Origin: Streptomyces ochraceiscleroticus
GTDB taxonomy: Bacteria; Actinomycetota; Actinomycetes; Streptomycetales; Streptomycetaceae
Assembly: GCF_000720485.1 (NCBI RefSeq)
Contig: NZ_JOAX01000001.1
Span: 310,001-374,000, forward strand
Direction of reading: 5' to 3'
Length of the DNA stretch: 64,000 nucleotides
Each line of letters begins with the position of its first letter. The stretch's first letter is position 1. Positions 34,748 through 43,935 of the stretch are shown here, piece by piece. The notes beneath the pieces were generated by a model that did not search any database, was not told the origin of the DNA, and saw only the letters and a program-made list of their open reading frames with translations. A program made the translations under genes and the position numbers.

Positions 34748-36289
34748 ATGGTGCGTGCGAGACGCGGGCGGCGGCTGGTGACCGCAGCCGCCGCCGTGAT
34801 GGTGCTGACCGGTGGTGTGACCGCCGCCGGTACGGGGACGAGCGTGGCGGCCCGGCCGCCGTACGGGGCCGCGGCGGCCGACAGCAAGCCACTGCCGCCC
34901 GAGCTGGAGAAGATCAGGGCCCAGGAGGCCACCCGGCTGTACGGGGACCCGGCCGAACGCCCGATGGAGCAGCGCAAGACCTCGCTGATCTCGCTGGGGG
35001 ACAGTGAGATCTCGGGGGAGGGCGTCGGGACGTACGAGCCGGGGACCGACGGGCCGGACAACTGGTGTCATCGGTCGCCGGACGCGGCCATCCACCGCAC
35101 CGGCATCGCCGCCGATGTGACGTACAACGTGTCCTGCTCGGGCGCGTACACCGGGAACATCAAGGCCGGCGGCAGCAAGCAGTACGCCGATGAGCTGGTG
35201 CAGAGCGACAGCCTGGCGATCAAGGCCAGGAACACCCGGCTGAAGATGGTCGTGCTGGTGGCCGGGGCCAATGACGACCTGCAGTTCGGGCCGGTCATGA
35301 CGGACTGCGTCACGCGCTGGCTGCTGCTGCAGGGGGCCTGTGAGCCGAAGTACGCGCCGGGGTGGCAGACGCGGGTCGACGGGCTGGTGCCGAAGGTCGA
35401 GCAGACGGTCGGTGATCTGCGGACGGTGATGCGGGACGCCGGGTACGCGGACGGCGACTACAAGCTCGTGGTGATGGGGTATCCGAGCCCGATCGGCCCG
35501 GACATCGAGGACAACCCCGATTTCCCTGGGAAGCTGCCGGGCGGCTGCACGGGGTACACCTCCGACTCGGCGTGGGGGCGCAACGCCGCGGTCCCGGCCT
35601 TTGAGAAGGGCATGCGGAAGGCCGCGCGCGAGTCGGGCGCGGTGTACCTGGACAACTCGCGGCTCTTCCACGGGCACGAGGTGTGCATGGAGGACGCCTG
35701 GGCGCGCGGCCTGTACGTCGATGTCTCCCACCCCTTCCCGCCGGACGCCAACTCCGTACGCCAGTCCTTCCACCCGAACGCGCGCGGGCACGCCGCGTTC
35801 GCCTCCTGCCTCACCCAGCTCTATGCGTCCGGCCTGCGGGAGGCGTCCTGTGCGGACCCGGCGAGCACGGGGAAGCCGGAGCTGTACGCGGGGGCCTGGG
35901 ACGATGCGTACCGGCCGCTGAAGAACGTCGGCACGGGGAGCTGTGTGGACGCGACCGGCGGCAGTTCGCGCAATGGCACGGCTGTCGGCGGCTGGGACTG
36001 CAAGGACCAGCGGAACCAGGGCTGGTGGTACGACAGCGGCCGGCGGTCGGTGCATGTGGAGCTGACGCAGGACCGGTGCCTGGACGTGCCGGAGGCGAAG
36101 TACGAGGCCGGGGCCGGAGTGGTGCTGTGGAACTGCTCGGGTGCGGCCAACCAGCGGTTCGTGAAGGACGTGGCGACGCAGAGCATCCGGCCGGAGGCGG
36201 CCCGGGAGCTGTGCCTGACGCTGGCCTCGGCGAAGGATCGAGTGCGACTGCAGAAGTGTGATGGGTCGGCCACGCAGCGTTTCACGTGA
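34748..36289 (+). CDS. Secreted SGNH hydrolase with C-terminal ricin-type lectin domain
   Basis: 513 aa. The Sec signal RRLVTAAAAVMVLTGGVTAAGTG is followed by a lipase/esterase SGNH core: block I SLGDSEISGEG, block III GAND (VLVAGANDD), and block V SFHPNARGH. From about residue 385 a beta-trefoil lectin half begins (NVGTGSCVDATGG, NQGWWYDSG, CLDVPEAKYEAGAGVVLWNCSGAANQRF, LCLTLASAKDRVRLQKCDGS), likely carbohydrate binding. It probably deacylates extracellular esters, perhaps on polysaccharide. GGAGGGGAGG precedes the ATG. The stop codon lies inside a parS site. Confidence 0.9.
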   Translation: MVRARRGRRLVTAAAAVMVLTGGVTAAGTGTSVAARPPYGAAAADSKPLPPELEKIRAQEATRLYGDPAERPMEQRKTSLISLGDSEISGEGVGTYEPGTDGPDNWCHRSPDAAIHRTGIAADVTYNVSCSGAYTGNIKAGGSKQYADELVQSDSLAIKARNTRLKMVVLVAGANDDLQFGPVMTDCVTRWLLLQGACEPKYAPGWQTRVDGLVPKVEQTVGDLRTVMRDAGYADGDYKLVVMGYPSPIGPDIEDNPDFPGKLPGGCTGYTSDSAWGRNAAVPAFEKGMRKAARESGAVYLDNSRLFHGHEVCMEDAWARGLYVDVSHPFPPDANSVRQSFHPNARGHAAFASCLTQLYASGLREASCADPASTGKPELYAGAWDDAYRPLKNVGTGSCVDATGGSSRNGTAVGGWDCKDQRNQGWWYDSGRRSVHVELTQDRCLDVPEAKYEAGAGVVLWNCSGAANQRFVKDVATQSIRPEAARELCLTLASAKDRVRLQKCDGSATQRFT

Positions 36290-36292
36290 AAC
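36279..36292. other. parS: parS chromosome-partitioning site overlapping a stop codon
   Basis: Exact GTTTCACGTGAAAC. The SGNH gene's TGA (36287-36289) is within the site. Confidence 0.9.
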
Positions 36293-36319
36293 AGCCGCAC
36301 GGTCGCGCCGTGACACGGC

Positions 36320-36333
36320 GTTTCACGTGAAAC
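36320..36333. other. parS: parS chromosome-partitioning site
   Basis: Exact GTTTCACGTGAAAC, 41 bp from the preceding copy, a close pair in intergenic DNA. Confidence 0.9.
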
Positions 36334-36357
36334 AGCGTGTGATCTACGGCAGTTGAT

Positions 36358-36401
36358 ATGAGGCAGGGCCCCGTTCCGTCCGGAACGGGGCCCTGCCTCA
36401 T
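36358..36401. terminator. Very strong bidirectional hairpin
   Basis: A perfect 21-bp inverted repeat (36358-36378 against 36381-36401, arm core GAGGCAGGGCCCCGTTCCG) with a 2-nt loop lies between convergent SGNH and Yip1 genes. Confidence 0.88.
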
Positions 36402-36432
36402 CAGGATGTGTCGCCGGCGTGGCGGCGATCGC

Positions 36433-37425
36433 CTACAGCGTGCCCAGCTTCACCAGGGCGAGCAGGGCGACCAGTTGGATCGCGGAGGCGCCCAGCGCCT
36501 TGGGCCAGGGCAGGTCGTGCGACCTGCGGACCATCGTGGTGAAGAGATAGGCGGCGGCGAGCCAGGTCAGCCAGCCGAGGACCTGGACGAGCGTGCTGTC
36601 GCCACCCAGGAACATCGCGAAGAGCAGCCGCGGCGCGTCGGTGATCGACATGATCAGCATGGAGAGGCCGATGGTCGGCTGCCACCCGCCGTCGCCACCG
36701 AGCTGCCGGGCGAGGGTGTGGGTCACCGCGCCCAGGATCAGCCCGCCGATGACGAACATCACGCCGGTGATCAGCACCCACGGGATGCTCTGCGAGAGCG
36801 TGGCGTTCAGCACGTCCTCGCGGGCGGCGTCGAAGCCGAAGACCGCGAGCAGGCCGTAGATGAAGGTCACGACGAGGGCCGGACCCCACACGGCGTAGTC
36901 GCGCATCCGCCAGAAGGTCTGGTCGGGCTGCCGGACGATGCCGCTCAGCAGCTCCTTCCACGGCAGGCGCGGACCGGCGGGCGGGGCCGCCGACTGGCCT
37001 GCGTGGTACGTACTGCCGCCGCTGTACTGACCGTTGTCGTACTGGCCGCCGTACTGGCCGTCCCCGTACGCGTCCGGCGCGTCACCCAGGCTGAACTGCT
37101 GGGTGTGGCCCGGTGCGTCCGCGCGGGCGCTGCCGCCGCCGTAGGGCGGCTGCTGCGGGGCGTGCCCCTGGTCGCCGAAGTACTCGGGCTCGCCGTGCCG
37201 GCCGGCGCCCTGAGCGCCGCCGTGGGGAGCCTGCTGCTGCCACTGTCCCTGTGCGGGGGGCGGGGCCTGCCGGCCGTACGGCGCCTGCTGCTGACCGTAC
37301 GGCGCCGGTGCTCCGTACGGGGCAGGCTGACCCTGCGGAGCCTGCTGACCGTACGGGGCTTGCCCTTGCTGCCCCTGCTGCGCGGTGCGGGAGTTCCGCC
37401 CGCGACCCATCCTGAATCCAGCCAC
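36433..37425 (-). CDS. Yip1-domain membrane protein with Gln/Tyr/Pro-rich N-terminus
   Basis: 330 aa. A roughly 130-residue N-terminal region of QAPYG/QQ-type repeats is predicted disordered. The C-terminal Yip1 domain has five helices, beginning AVWGPALVVTFIYGLLAVFGF and ending GASAIQLVALLALVKLG. A conserved PWKELLSGIVRQPDQTFWRM precedes helix one. The start is uncertain: GTG 37425 (MAGFRMGRGR) fits the family, with ATG 37410 as the alternative. Function is unknown; membrane trafficking analogy from eukaryotes should not be assumed. Confidence 0.8.
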   Translation of the reverse strand: MAGFRMGRGRNSRTAQQGQQGQAPYGQQAPQGQPAPYGAPAPYGQQQAPYGRQAPPPAQGQWQQQAPHGGAQGAGRHGEPEYFGDQGHAPQQPPYGGGSARADAPGHTQQFSLGDAPDAYGDGQYGGQYDNGQYSGGSTYHAGQSAAPPAGPRLPWKELLSGIVRQPDQTFWRMRDYAVWGPALVVTFIYGLLAVFGFDAAREDVLNATLSQSIPWVLITGVMFVIGGLILGAVTHTLARQLGGDGGWQPTIGLSMLIMSITDAPRLLFAMFLGGDSTLVQVLGWLTWLAAAYLFTTMVRRSHDLPWPKALGASAIQLVALLALVKLGTL

Positions 37426-37507
37426 GCTTCGAACGTACCTGGTCCCGGTGGGTCGCAGGCGGGAGATGGCGGACAGGACGGGCATTGCTGCCGAGCTGTG
37501 ACATCCC

Positions 37508-37822
37508 CTAGGGGAATCCCGGCGGGGGCGGCCGCGGGCCGCGCGCAGGGGCCGGGCGGGGGCGGCGCCAGCCCGTGAAGACGGCGCCGAACTGCGGCCG
37601 GCCGGTGGTCGGTACGCCCACCGCGCCCGGCGTCACCGAGCGGGCGCCGGCGGTGCCGATGCGGGTGCCGTCGGACGGCAGGGAGACGACCGCTCCGTTG
37701 CCGTCGTTCTCGTAGCCCGCGCCCACGGACAGGTCCCGTCCGCCGCGTGTCACCGGGCATTCACCGGGAGGCCGGCGGCAGTTGACGATCACAAGGCCCG
37801 CGAGGCCGCAGGAGGGTTGCAC
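37508..37822 (-). pseudogene. Remnant of a second FG-GAP repeat protein
   Basis: The frame encodes GGRDLSVGAGYENDGNGAVV and SLPSDGTRIGTAGARS followed by a typical last FG-GAP block (TTGRPQFGAVFTG). It has no signal or start region. It lies in the same frame downstream of the intact FG-GAP gene but separated by two stops. It is best read as the C-terminal remnant of a lost tandem paralogue. Confidence 0.6.
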
Positions 37823-37855
37823 GCCCTACGGCACCCGGCGGCAGCGCCGCGCCGG

Positions 37856-39181
37856 TCACTCCGTGAAGGCCGCCGTGCTGAACGACACCGCGGGCTCGTC
37901 CGCGAACCCGGACGCCGTCCCCCGGTACACCGTGACCGCGTCCCGGCCGCCCGAGCGGGTGAGAAGGACCAGGTCGGCCCGCCCGTCCTGGTCGTAGTCG
38001 GCCAGCCGGAGCACCGCCGTGCGTGCGGCGGCCGGCATACCGGGGACCTTCGGCACGGCCTGCTCGCGGTCCGCGCGCAGGCCGCCAGCCGACCCCGGGA
38101 GGAGCACGGGACGCCCCGCGCCGCCGGACACGACCAGGTCCGTACGGCCGTCGCCGGTCACATCCCCGGCGGCCACCGACCGCCCCGCCACCCGGACCGT
38201 GGCGCTCCGCGGTGCCGCCGTGCCGACGCCGTACCGGACGGCGAGCCGGCCGCCCCCGGCGACCACCGCGTCGGCCGACGTGCCGCCGTCGAACCGCCCG
38301 AATGCCACGTCGTACCCCGCAGGCAGCGCGGCCCCCGCCGCGTCCGGCCCCCGCGCGCCGCCCAGCGCGAGCCGCCCCGGCGCGCGGCGGCCCGCGTCCC
38401 CGGACCGTACGAGCAGGTCGTCGGCGCCGTCCCCGTCCACGTCGACGGGCGCCGGCAGCCCGGCCGGCGCCGTGCCGGGGATGTCCAGCGGCGCGCCGGC
38501 GCCCTTCGGCGCGCCCGCGCGGGTGAACGGGCCGCGCAGGAAGCTCGCCCGCGGCCCGGAGGCGGTGACCGCCAGGTCCTGGTCGCCGTCCCCGTCGAAG
38601 TCCCCGCAGACCGGCTGGTCGGGCCACTCGGTGCCGAACCTGGCGCGGTCGGGGATGCGCAGCTTCACGGCGCGCGCGGTGAGCCCTTCCGGGGAGCCGA
38701 AGAGGAGCTGTACGGGGACGGGCGGGCGGCCCCGGCCGTCGTACGGCGGGTCGGTGCTGACGACGAGGTCGGTGAAGCCGTCGCCGTCCAGGTCGCAGGC
38801 GGCCTCGGCGTCGAAAACGGCCGGTACGACGCCGTCCGTGGGCGCCGCGTGCCGGGCCGGGGTGAGGAGCCGGCGCACGGCCGGGTCGAGGCCGTGGTCC
38901 GAGCCGTAGACGATGCCGATGCCGGGGTCGTCGTCGTGGCTGTCGTCGGGGTTGAGCAGCGTGTCGAGTACGAGGTCGGGGTGGCCGTCGCCGTTGAAGT
39001 CGTCGGGCTTCTTGCTGCCCTTGCCGTGCGGGACGGGCCGTGCCGGGGGGCCGGAGGCGGTGTGGTGGGCCGCGGAGCGCGCGCCGCCTCCCGAGGGGAG
39101 CAGGCCGCAGCCGGCCGCCAGCAGTGCGCAGCACAGTGCGGCTCCCGCCGCGCGTGCCGCACGTGATCTCCGGTACCGCAC
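37856..39181 (-). CDS. FG-GAP repeat lipoprotein (integrin-like beta-propeller)
   Basis: A 441-aa exported lipoprotein. The signal ARAAGAALCCALLAAGC ends in lipobox L-A-A-G-C. At least five FG-GAP/VCBS-type repeats with Ca-binding D-x-D-x-D-G loops follow (DFNGDGHPDLVLD, DLDGDGFTDLVVS, DFDGDGDQDLAVT, DVDGDGADDLLVR, DVTGDGRTDLVVS, DYDQDGRADLVLL), forming a propeller on the outside. GTG 39181 gives a clean signal peptide; GGGGGCGAA precedes it. Ligand and function are unknown. Confidence 0.88.
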   Translation of the reverse strand: MRYRRSRAARAAGAALCCALLAAGCGLLPSGGGARSAAHHTASGPPARPVPHGKGSKKPDDFNGDGHPDLVLDTLLNPDDSHDDDPGIGIVYGSDHGLDPAVRRLLTPARHAAPTDGVVPAVFDAEAACDLDGDGFTDLVVSTDPPYDGRGRPPVPVQLLFGSPEGLTARAVKLRIPDRARFGTEWPDQPVCGDFDGDGDQDLAVTASGPRASFLRGPFTRAGAPKGAGAPLDIPGTAPAGLPAPVDVDGDGADDLLVRSGDAGRRAPGRLALGGARGPDAAGAALPAGYDVAFGRFDGGTSADAVVAGGGRLAVRYGVGTAAPRSATVRVAGRSVAAGDVTGDGRTDLVVSGGAGRPVLLPGSAGGLRADREQAVPKVPGMPAAARTAVLRLADYDQDGRADLVLLTRSGGRDAVTVYRGTASGFADEPAVSFSTAAFTE

Positions 39182-39332
39182 TTCGCCCCCCAGCGCCCCA
39201 TCCGTATCCGGCGCCTCATGGTCGCACGGACATACGTCATGGGCCCGCACGTTCATCCGGTTCCGGACACGGTGCGCAGCCGGCGCGGGACCCCGCTGTG
39301 CAGCAGGCGTGGGCGCGGGGGGGCGCAGACGA

Positions 39333-39369
39333 CGACGGCCGGTCCCGCGCGCTGCGGGACCGGCCGTCG
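39333..39369. terminator. Terminator of the Fe-S oxidoreductase gene
   Basis: A perfect 16-bp hairpin (39333-39348 against 39354-39369, core GACGGCCGGTCCCGC) with a 5-nt loop lies 18 bp beyond the Fe-S gene's stop, on its downstream side. Confidence 0.8.
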
Positions 39370-39386
39370 AAGGGAAGTACAGCGGA

Positions 39387-41654
39387 TTACTTCACCGGCT
39401 CGGGCTCCGGCTCATCGGCGGGCTCGGCCTCGCCGGCCGGGTCGGCCGGGGTCTTGACGGAGTCCAGCAGGAGCTGGGCCACGTCGACGACCTGCACGTT
39501 CTCGCTGACCTTGCCGTCGTTCTTCTTGCCGTTGACGGAGTCGGTCAGCATGACCAGGCAGAAGGGGCAGGCGGTGGAGACGATGTCCGGGTTGAGGGAG
39601 AGGGCCTCGTCCACGCGCTCGTTGTTGATGCGCTTGCCGATGCGCTCTTCCATCCACATGCGGGCGCCGCCGGCGCCGCAGCAGAAGCCGCGCTCCTTGT
39701 GGCGGTGCATTTCCTCGTTGCGCAGGCCGGGCACCTTGGCGATGATCTCGCGCGGGGGTGTGTAGACCTTGTTGTGGCGGCCCAGGTAGCAGGGGTCGTG
39801 GTAGGTGATCAGACCCTCGACCGGGGTGACGGGGGTCAGGCGCCCCTCGTCGATGAGGTGCTGCAGCAGCTGGGTGTGGTGGATGACCTCGTACTCGCCG
39901 CCGAGCTGCGGGTACTCGTTCGCGATCGTGTTGAAGCAGTGCGGGCAGGTCGCGACGATCTTCTTCTTGGACTTCGGCTTCTTGGTCGACTCGTCCTCGT
40001 CGTCCTCGCCGAAGGCCGCGTTCAGCGTGGCGACGTTCTCCGCGCCGAGCTGCTGGAAGAGGAACTCGTTGCCCAGGCGGCGCGGGGAGTCACCGGTGCA
40101 CTTCTCGTCGCCGCCCATGATCGCGAAGTTGACGCCCGCGATGTGCAGCAGCTCGGCGAAGGCCTTGGTGGTCTTCTTGGCGCGGTCCTCCAGGGCGCCG
40201 GCGCAGCCGACCCAGTACAGGTAGTCGACCTCGGTGAGGTCCTCGACGTCCGTGCCGACGACGGGAACCTCGAAGTCGACCTCCTTGGTCCACGCGAGGC
40301 GCTGCTTCTTGGCCAGGCCCCAGGGGTTGCCCTTCTTCTCCAGGTTCTTGAGCATCGTGCCCGCCTCGCTGGGGAAGCTGGACTCGATCATGACCTGGTA
40401 GCGGCGCATGTCGACGATGTGGTCGATGTGCTCGATGTCGACGGGGCACTGCTCGACGCAGGCACCGCAGGTGGTGCAGGACCACAGCACGTCCGGGTCG
40501 ATGACGCCGTTCTCTTCGAGGGTGCCGATCAGCGGACGCTCGGCCTCTTCGAGAGCGGCCTTCGGGACGTCCTTCAGCTGCTCCTCGGTCGCCTTCTCGT
40601 TGCCCTCCATGTCCTTGCCACCGCCGGCGAGGAGGTAGGGGGCCTTGGCGTGCGCGTGGTCGCGCAGCGCCATGATCATGAGCTTGGGGGAGAGCGGCTT
40701 GCCGGTGTTCCACGCGGGGCACTGCGACTGGCAGCGGCCGCACTCGGTGCAGGTGGAGAAGTCCAGCAGGCCCTTCCAGGAGAAGTGCTCGATCTGGGAG
40801 ACGCCGAACTGGTCGTCGTCGCCCGGGTCCTCGAAGTCGATCTCCTTGCCCTCGCTGGTCATCGGCAGCAGCGCGCCGAGCGCGACGTCGCCGTCGGCCT
40901 CGCGCTTGAACCAGATGTTGGGGAAGGCCAGGAAGCGGTGCCAGGCGACACCCATGTCGGTCTTGAGCGCGACGGTGATCATCCAGATGAAGGACGTCGC
41001 GATCTTCAGGCCGGCGAAGAAGTAGGTGAGGTTCTGGAGCGTCGAGACGTCCAGGCCCTCCAGCCACGAGACCACCGGGTACGAGATGAAGAACGACGCC
41101 TCGTAGCCGTCCACGTGGTGCTGGGCGCCCTCCAGCGCGTGCAGCATGAAGATGCAGACGCCGACGATGAGGATGACGGCCTCGACGAAGTACGCCTGGC
41201 CGAAGTTGGAGCCCGCGAAGCGGGACTTGCGGCCCGCCTTGCCCGGCTTGCTCAGCTGCCGGATGGCGATCAGGAGCAGGATGCCGAGGACCGTCATCGT
41301 GCCGATGAACTCGACGAAGACGTTGTACGGCGCCCACTCGCCGATGACCGGCAGCAGCCAGTCGGCCTTGAAGAGCTGGCCGATGGCGTTGACGATCGTC
41401 AGCAGCAGCGAGAAGAAGCCCACCGCGACGAACCAGTGCGCGACGCCGACGACGCCCCAGCGGTTCATCCTGGTGTGGCCGAGGAACTCCTTGACCACCG
41501 TGACGGTGCGCTGCGTGGGGTCATTGGTCCGTGAACCGGCGGGTACGGACTGTCCGAGCCGCATGTAGCGGTAGATCTGCACAATGGCGCGGCCGAACAG
41601 TGCGACGCCGACCGCGATTAGGACCAGCGACACGATGATCGCGGCGAGTTGCAT
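39387..41654 (-). CDS. Membrane (Fe-S)-binding oxidoreductase, HdrD/GlpC-like
   Basis: The protein is 755 aa. Five or six N-terminal helices (first AAIIVSLVLIAVGVALF; later VEAVILIVGVCIFML) form a cytochrome-like membrane part. Two 4Fe-4S motifs follow: CTECGRCQSQCP (about 315) and CTTCGACVEQCP (about 405). Two CCG domains close the protein: VGCAG with CPHC near FNTIANEYPQ, and CGAGGARMWMEE in CCGAGG with ACPFC. The fold is shared by heterodisulfide reductase subunit D and related reductases of lactate or glycolate. Electron donor and acceptor are unknown. GAGGAG precedes ATG 41654. Confidence 0.9.
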   Translation of the reverse strand: MQLAAIIVSLVLIAVGVALFGRAIVQIYRYMRLGQSVPAGSRTNDPTQRTVTVVKEFLGHTRMNRWGVVGVAHWFVAVGFFSLLLTIVNAIGQLFKADWLLPVIGEWAPYNVFVEFIGTMTVLGILLLIAIRQLSKPGKAGRKSRFAGSNFGQAYFVEAVILIVGVCIFMLHALEGAQHHVDGYEASFFISYPVVSWLEGLDVSTLQNLTYFFAGLKIATSFIWMITVALKTDMGVAWHRFLAFPNIWFKREADGDVALGALLPMTSEGKEIDFEDPGDDDQFGVSQIEHFSWKGLLDFSTCTECGRCQSQCPAWNTGKPLSPKLMIMALRDHAHAKAPYLLAGGGKDMEGNEKATEEQLKDVPKAALEEAERPLIGTLEENGVIDPDVLWSCTTCGACVEQCPVDIEHIDHIVDMRRYQVMIESSFPSEAGTMLKNLEKKGNPWGLAKKQRLAWTKEVDFEVPVVGTDVEDLTEVDYLYWVGCAGALEDRAKKTTKAFAELLHIAGVNFAIMGGDEKCTGDSPRRLGNEFLFQQLGAENVATLNAAFGEDDEDESTKKPKSKKKIVATCPHCFNTIANEYPQLGGEYEVIHHTQLLQHLIDEGRLTPVTPVEGLITYHDPCYLGRHNKVYTPPREIIAKVPGLRNEEMHRHKERGFCCGAGGARMWMEERIGKRINNERVDEALSLNPDIVSTACPFCLVMLTDSVNGKKNDGKVSENVQVVDVAQLLLDSVKTPADPAGEAEPADEPEPEPVK

Positions 41655-41704
41655 GGGTGGCTCCTCGGGCCTGCGTGAGCGGGTTCTTTCGGTGCTCTCG
41701 ATAA

Positions 41705-41724
41705 CTACTAAGCAGTAACTTAGT
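41705..41724. promoter_or_regulatory. Palindromic operator upstream of the Fe-S gene
   Basis: ACTAAG-N6-CTTAGT (41707-41724) is a 6-bp-arm inverted repeat about 50 bp upstream of the Fe-S gene. The reverse strand of 41705-41718 reads TTACTGCTTAGTAG, one base from the TTACT-N4-AGTAA pattern seen before the DoxX and yceI genes. Confidence 0.45.
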
Positions 41725-41745
41725 TAATCCCTCCGAGATTACCCA

Positions 41746-41907
41746 CTATTCACGCCCCGCTGTACCGGGCGCGGCGGTGATCTGCGTCGCTGAGGGTGAC
41801 CTAAGGGTGTCGTAAGGCCCCTCCCGCTTGTGCGTGTGCGACACGCCGGAGATGCGGCGGTCGCCCGTGAGAGGGAGGGTGGGGGTGTCGTTGACGCGTC
41901 CGCGCAT
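41746..41907 (-). CDS. Possible small protein between the Fe-S gene and dnaK (53 aa)
   Basis: A minus-strand frame begins MRGRVNDTPTLPLTGDRRIS and ends at 41746. Its start has an excellent ribosome site (GAGGAGG, 8 nt before ATG 41907). The first half shows Streptomyces codon bias, but the second half is weaker. No family is recognised, and the remaining intergenic DNA (41908-41986) shows nothing else. Confidence 0.4.
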   Translation of the reverse strand: MRGRVNDTPTLPLTGDRRISGVSHTHKREGPYDTLRSPSATQITAAPGTAGRE

Positions 41908-41986
41908 GGCGGGCGCCTCCTCTTCTGGCCTCGCGTACCGCTGTGACCTGCGGAAATGTTGCGCTGCGCAGATCTTCGGCAGGAGA

Positions 41987-42007
41987 GTTGAGTGGCTCTG
42001 GCTCAGG
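41987..42007. promoter_or_regulatory. HAIR element 1 (HspR site) of the dnaK operon
   Basis: GTTGAGT-N7-GCTCAGG, a partial match to the HspR consensus CTTGAGT-N7-ACTCAAG, just ahead of TTGACA at 42012. Confidence 0.6.
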
Positions 42008-42038
42008 TCCTTTGACAGGGTCGAATCTCTGGTGCACC

Positions 42039-42059
42039 CTTGAGCCAGTTCCACTCAAT
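42039..42059. promoter_or_regulatory. HAIR element 2 (HspR site) of the dnaK operon
   Basis: CTTGAGC-N7-ACTCAAT, matching 12 of 14 conserved bases of the HspR consensus, directly upstream of the dnaK ribosome site. Confidence 0.75.
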
Positions 42060-42078
42060 GTCAGCTGGAGGAATCGAA

Positions 42079-43935
42079 ATGGCACGTGCGGTCGGCATCG
42101 ACCTGGGCACGACGAACTCCGTCGTCAGTGTTCTCGAAGGCGGTGAGCCCACCGTCATCACCAACGCCGAGGGCGCCAGGACCACGCCGTCCGTCGTCGC
42201 TTTCGCCAAGAACGGTGAAGTGCTCGTCGGCGAGGTCGCGAAGCGCCAGGCGGTCACGAACGTCGACAGGACCATCCGGTCGGTCAAGCGCCACATGGGC
42301 ACCGACTGGAAGGTGGACATCGACGACAAGAGCTTCAACCCGCAGCAGATCTCCGCGTTCATCCTGCAGAAGCTGAAGCGGGACGCGGAGTCGTACCTCG
42401 GCGAGAAGGTCGCGGACGCGGTCATCACCGTCCCGGCGTACTTCAACGACTCCGAGCGGCAGGCCACCAAGGAGGCCGGCGAGATCGCGGGCCTGAACGT
42501 CCTGCGCATCGTCAACGAGCCCACCTCCGCGGCGCTGGCGTACGGCCTGGAGAAGGACGACCAGACCATCCTGGTCTTCGACCTCGGTGGCGGTACCTTC
42601 GACGTCTCGCTGCTGGAGATCGGCGACGGTGTCGTCGAGGTGAAGGCGACCAACGGCGACAACCAGCTCGGTGGTGACGACTGGGACCAGCGCGTCGTCG
42701 ACTACCTGGTCAAGCAGTTCCAGAACGGCCACGGCGTCGACCTGTCCAAGGACAAGATGGCGCTCCAGCGGCTGCGCGAGGCCGCCGAGAAGGCGAAGAT
42801 CGAGCTGTCGTCCTCCACCGAGACGACGATCAATCTTCCCTACATCACCGCCTCGGCCGAGGGCCCGCTGCACCTGGACGAGAAGCTCACGCGCTCGCAG
42901 TTCCAGCAGCTCACCAGCGACCTGCTCGACCGCTGCAAGACCCCGTTCCACAACGTCATCAAGGACGCCGGCATCCAGCTGTCCGAGATCGACCACGTGG
43001 TCCTGGTCGGCGGTTCGACCCGTATGCCGGCCGTCGCCGAGCTCGTCAAGGAGCTGACCGGAGGCAAGGACGCCAACAAGGGCGTCAACCCGGACGAGGT
43101 CGTCGCCATCGGCGCGTCGCTGCAGGCCGGTGTCCTCAAGGGCGAGGTCAAGGACGTCCTCCTGCTGGACGTCACCCCGCTGTCCCTCGGTATCGAGACC
43201 AAGGGCGGCATCATGACCAAGCTCATCGAGCGGAACACGACGATCCCGACCAAGCGTTCGGAGATCTTCACCACCGCCGAGGACAACCAGCCCTCCGTGC
43301 AGATCCAGGTCTACCAGGGCGAGCGCGAGATCGCGGCGTACAACAAGAAGCTCGGCATGTTCGAGCTGACCGGTCTGCCGCCGGCCCCGCGTGGCGTCCC
43401 GCAGATCGAGGTCTCCTTCGACATCGACGCCAACGGCATCATGCACGTGACCGCGAAGGACCTGGGCACGGGCAAGGAGCAGAAGATGACCGTCACCGGC
43501 GGCTCCTCGCTGCCGAAGGACGAGGTCGACCGCATGCGCGAGGAGGCCGAGCGCTACGCGGACGAGGACCACAAGCGCCGCGAGGCCGCCGAGACGCGTA
43601 ACCAGGGCGAGCAGCTCGTCTACCAGACGGAGAAGTTCCTCAAGGACAACGAGGAGAAGGTCCCCGCCGAGGTGAAGACCGAGGTCGAGACCGCCGTCGG
43701 CGAGCTGAAGGAGAAGCTCAAGGGCGAGGACACGGCCGAGATCCGTACTGCCACGGAGAAGGTCGCCGCCGTCTCGCAGAAGCTGGGCCAGGCCATGTAC
43801 GCCGACGCCCAGGGCGCGCAGGCCGCGGGCGGTGCCGAGGGTGCCGCCGGTGGCGAGCAGGCCAAGGCCGAGGACGACGTGGTCGACGCCGAGATCGTCG
43901 ACGACGAGAAGCCCAAGAAGGATGGTGCCGCGTGA
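42079..43935 (+). CDS. dnaK: Hsp70 chaperone DnaK
   Basis: ATP-dependent chaperone (618 aa). Signatures: phosphate-1 loop [46 protein letters not shown] and [14 protein letters not shown]. The acidic tail ends [18 protein letters not shown] chose ATG 42079 because GGAGGA is 6 nt upstream and the protein begins [10 protein letters not shown]. First gene of dnaK-grpE-dnaJ-hspR, repressed by HspR through HAIR sites and itself the HspR co-repressor (established knowledge in Streptomyces). Confidence 0.98.
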   Translation: MARAVGIDLGTTNSVVSVLEGGEPTVITNAEGARTTPSVVAFAKNGEVLVGEVAKRQAVTNVDRTIRSVKRHMGTDWKVDIDDKSFNPQQISAFILQKLKRDAESYLGEKVADAVITVPAYFNDSERQATKEAGEIAGLNVLRIVNEPTSAALAYGLEKDDQTILVFDLGGGTFDVSLLEIGDGVVEVKATNGDNQLGGDDWDQRVVDYLVKQFQNGHGVDLSKDKMALQRLREAAEKAKIELSSSTETTINLPYITASAEGPLHLDEKLTRSQFQQLTSDLLDRCKTPFHNVIKDAGIQLSEIDHVVLVGGSTRMPAVAELVKELTGGKDANKGVNPDEVVAIGASLQAGVLKGEVKDVLLLDVTPLSLGIETKGGIMTKLIERNTTIPTKRSEIFTTAEDNQPSVQIQVYQGEREIAAYNKKLGMFELTGLPPAPRGVPQIEVSFDIDANGIMHVTAKDLGTGKEQKMTVTGGSSLPKDEVDRMREEAERYADEDHKRREAAETRNQGEQLVYQTEKFLKDNEEKVPAEVKTEVETAVGELKEKLKGEDTAEIRTATEKVAAVSQKLGQAMYADAQGAQAAGGAEGAAGGEQAKAEDDVVDAEIVDDEKPKKDGAA

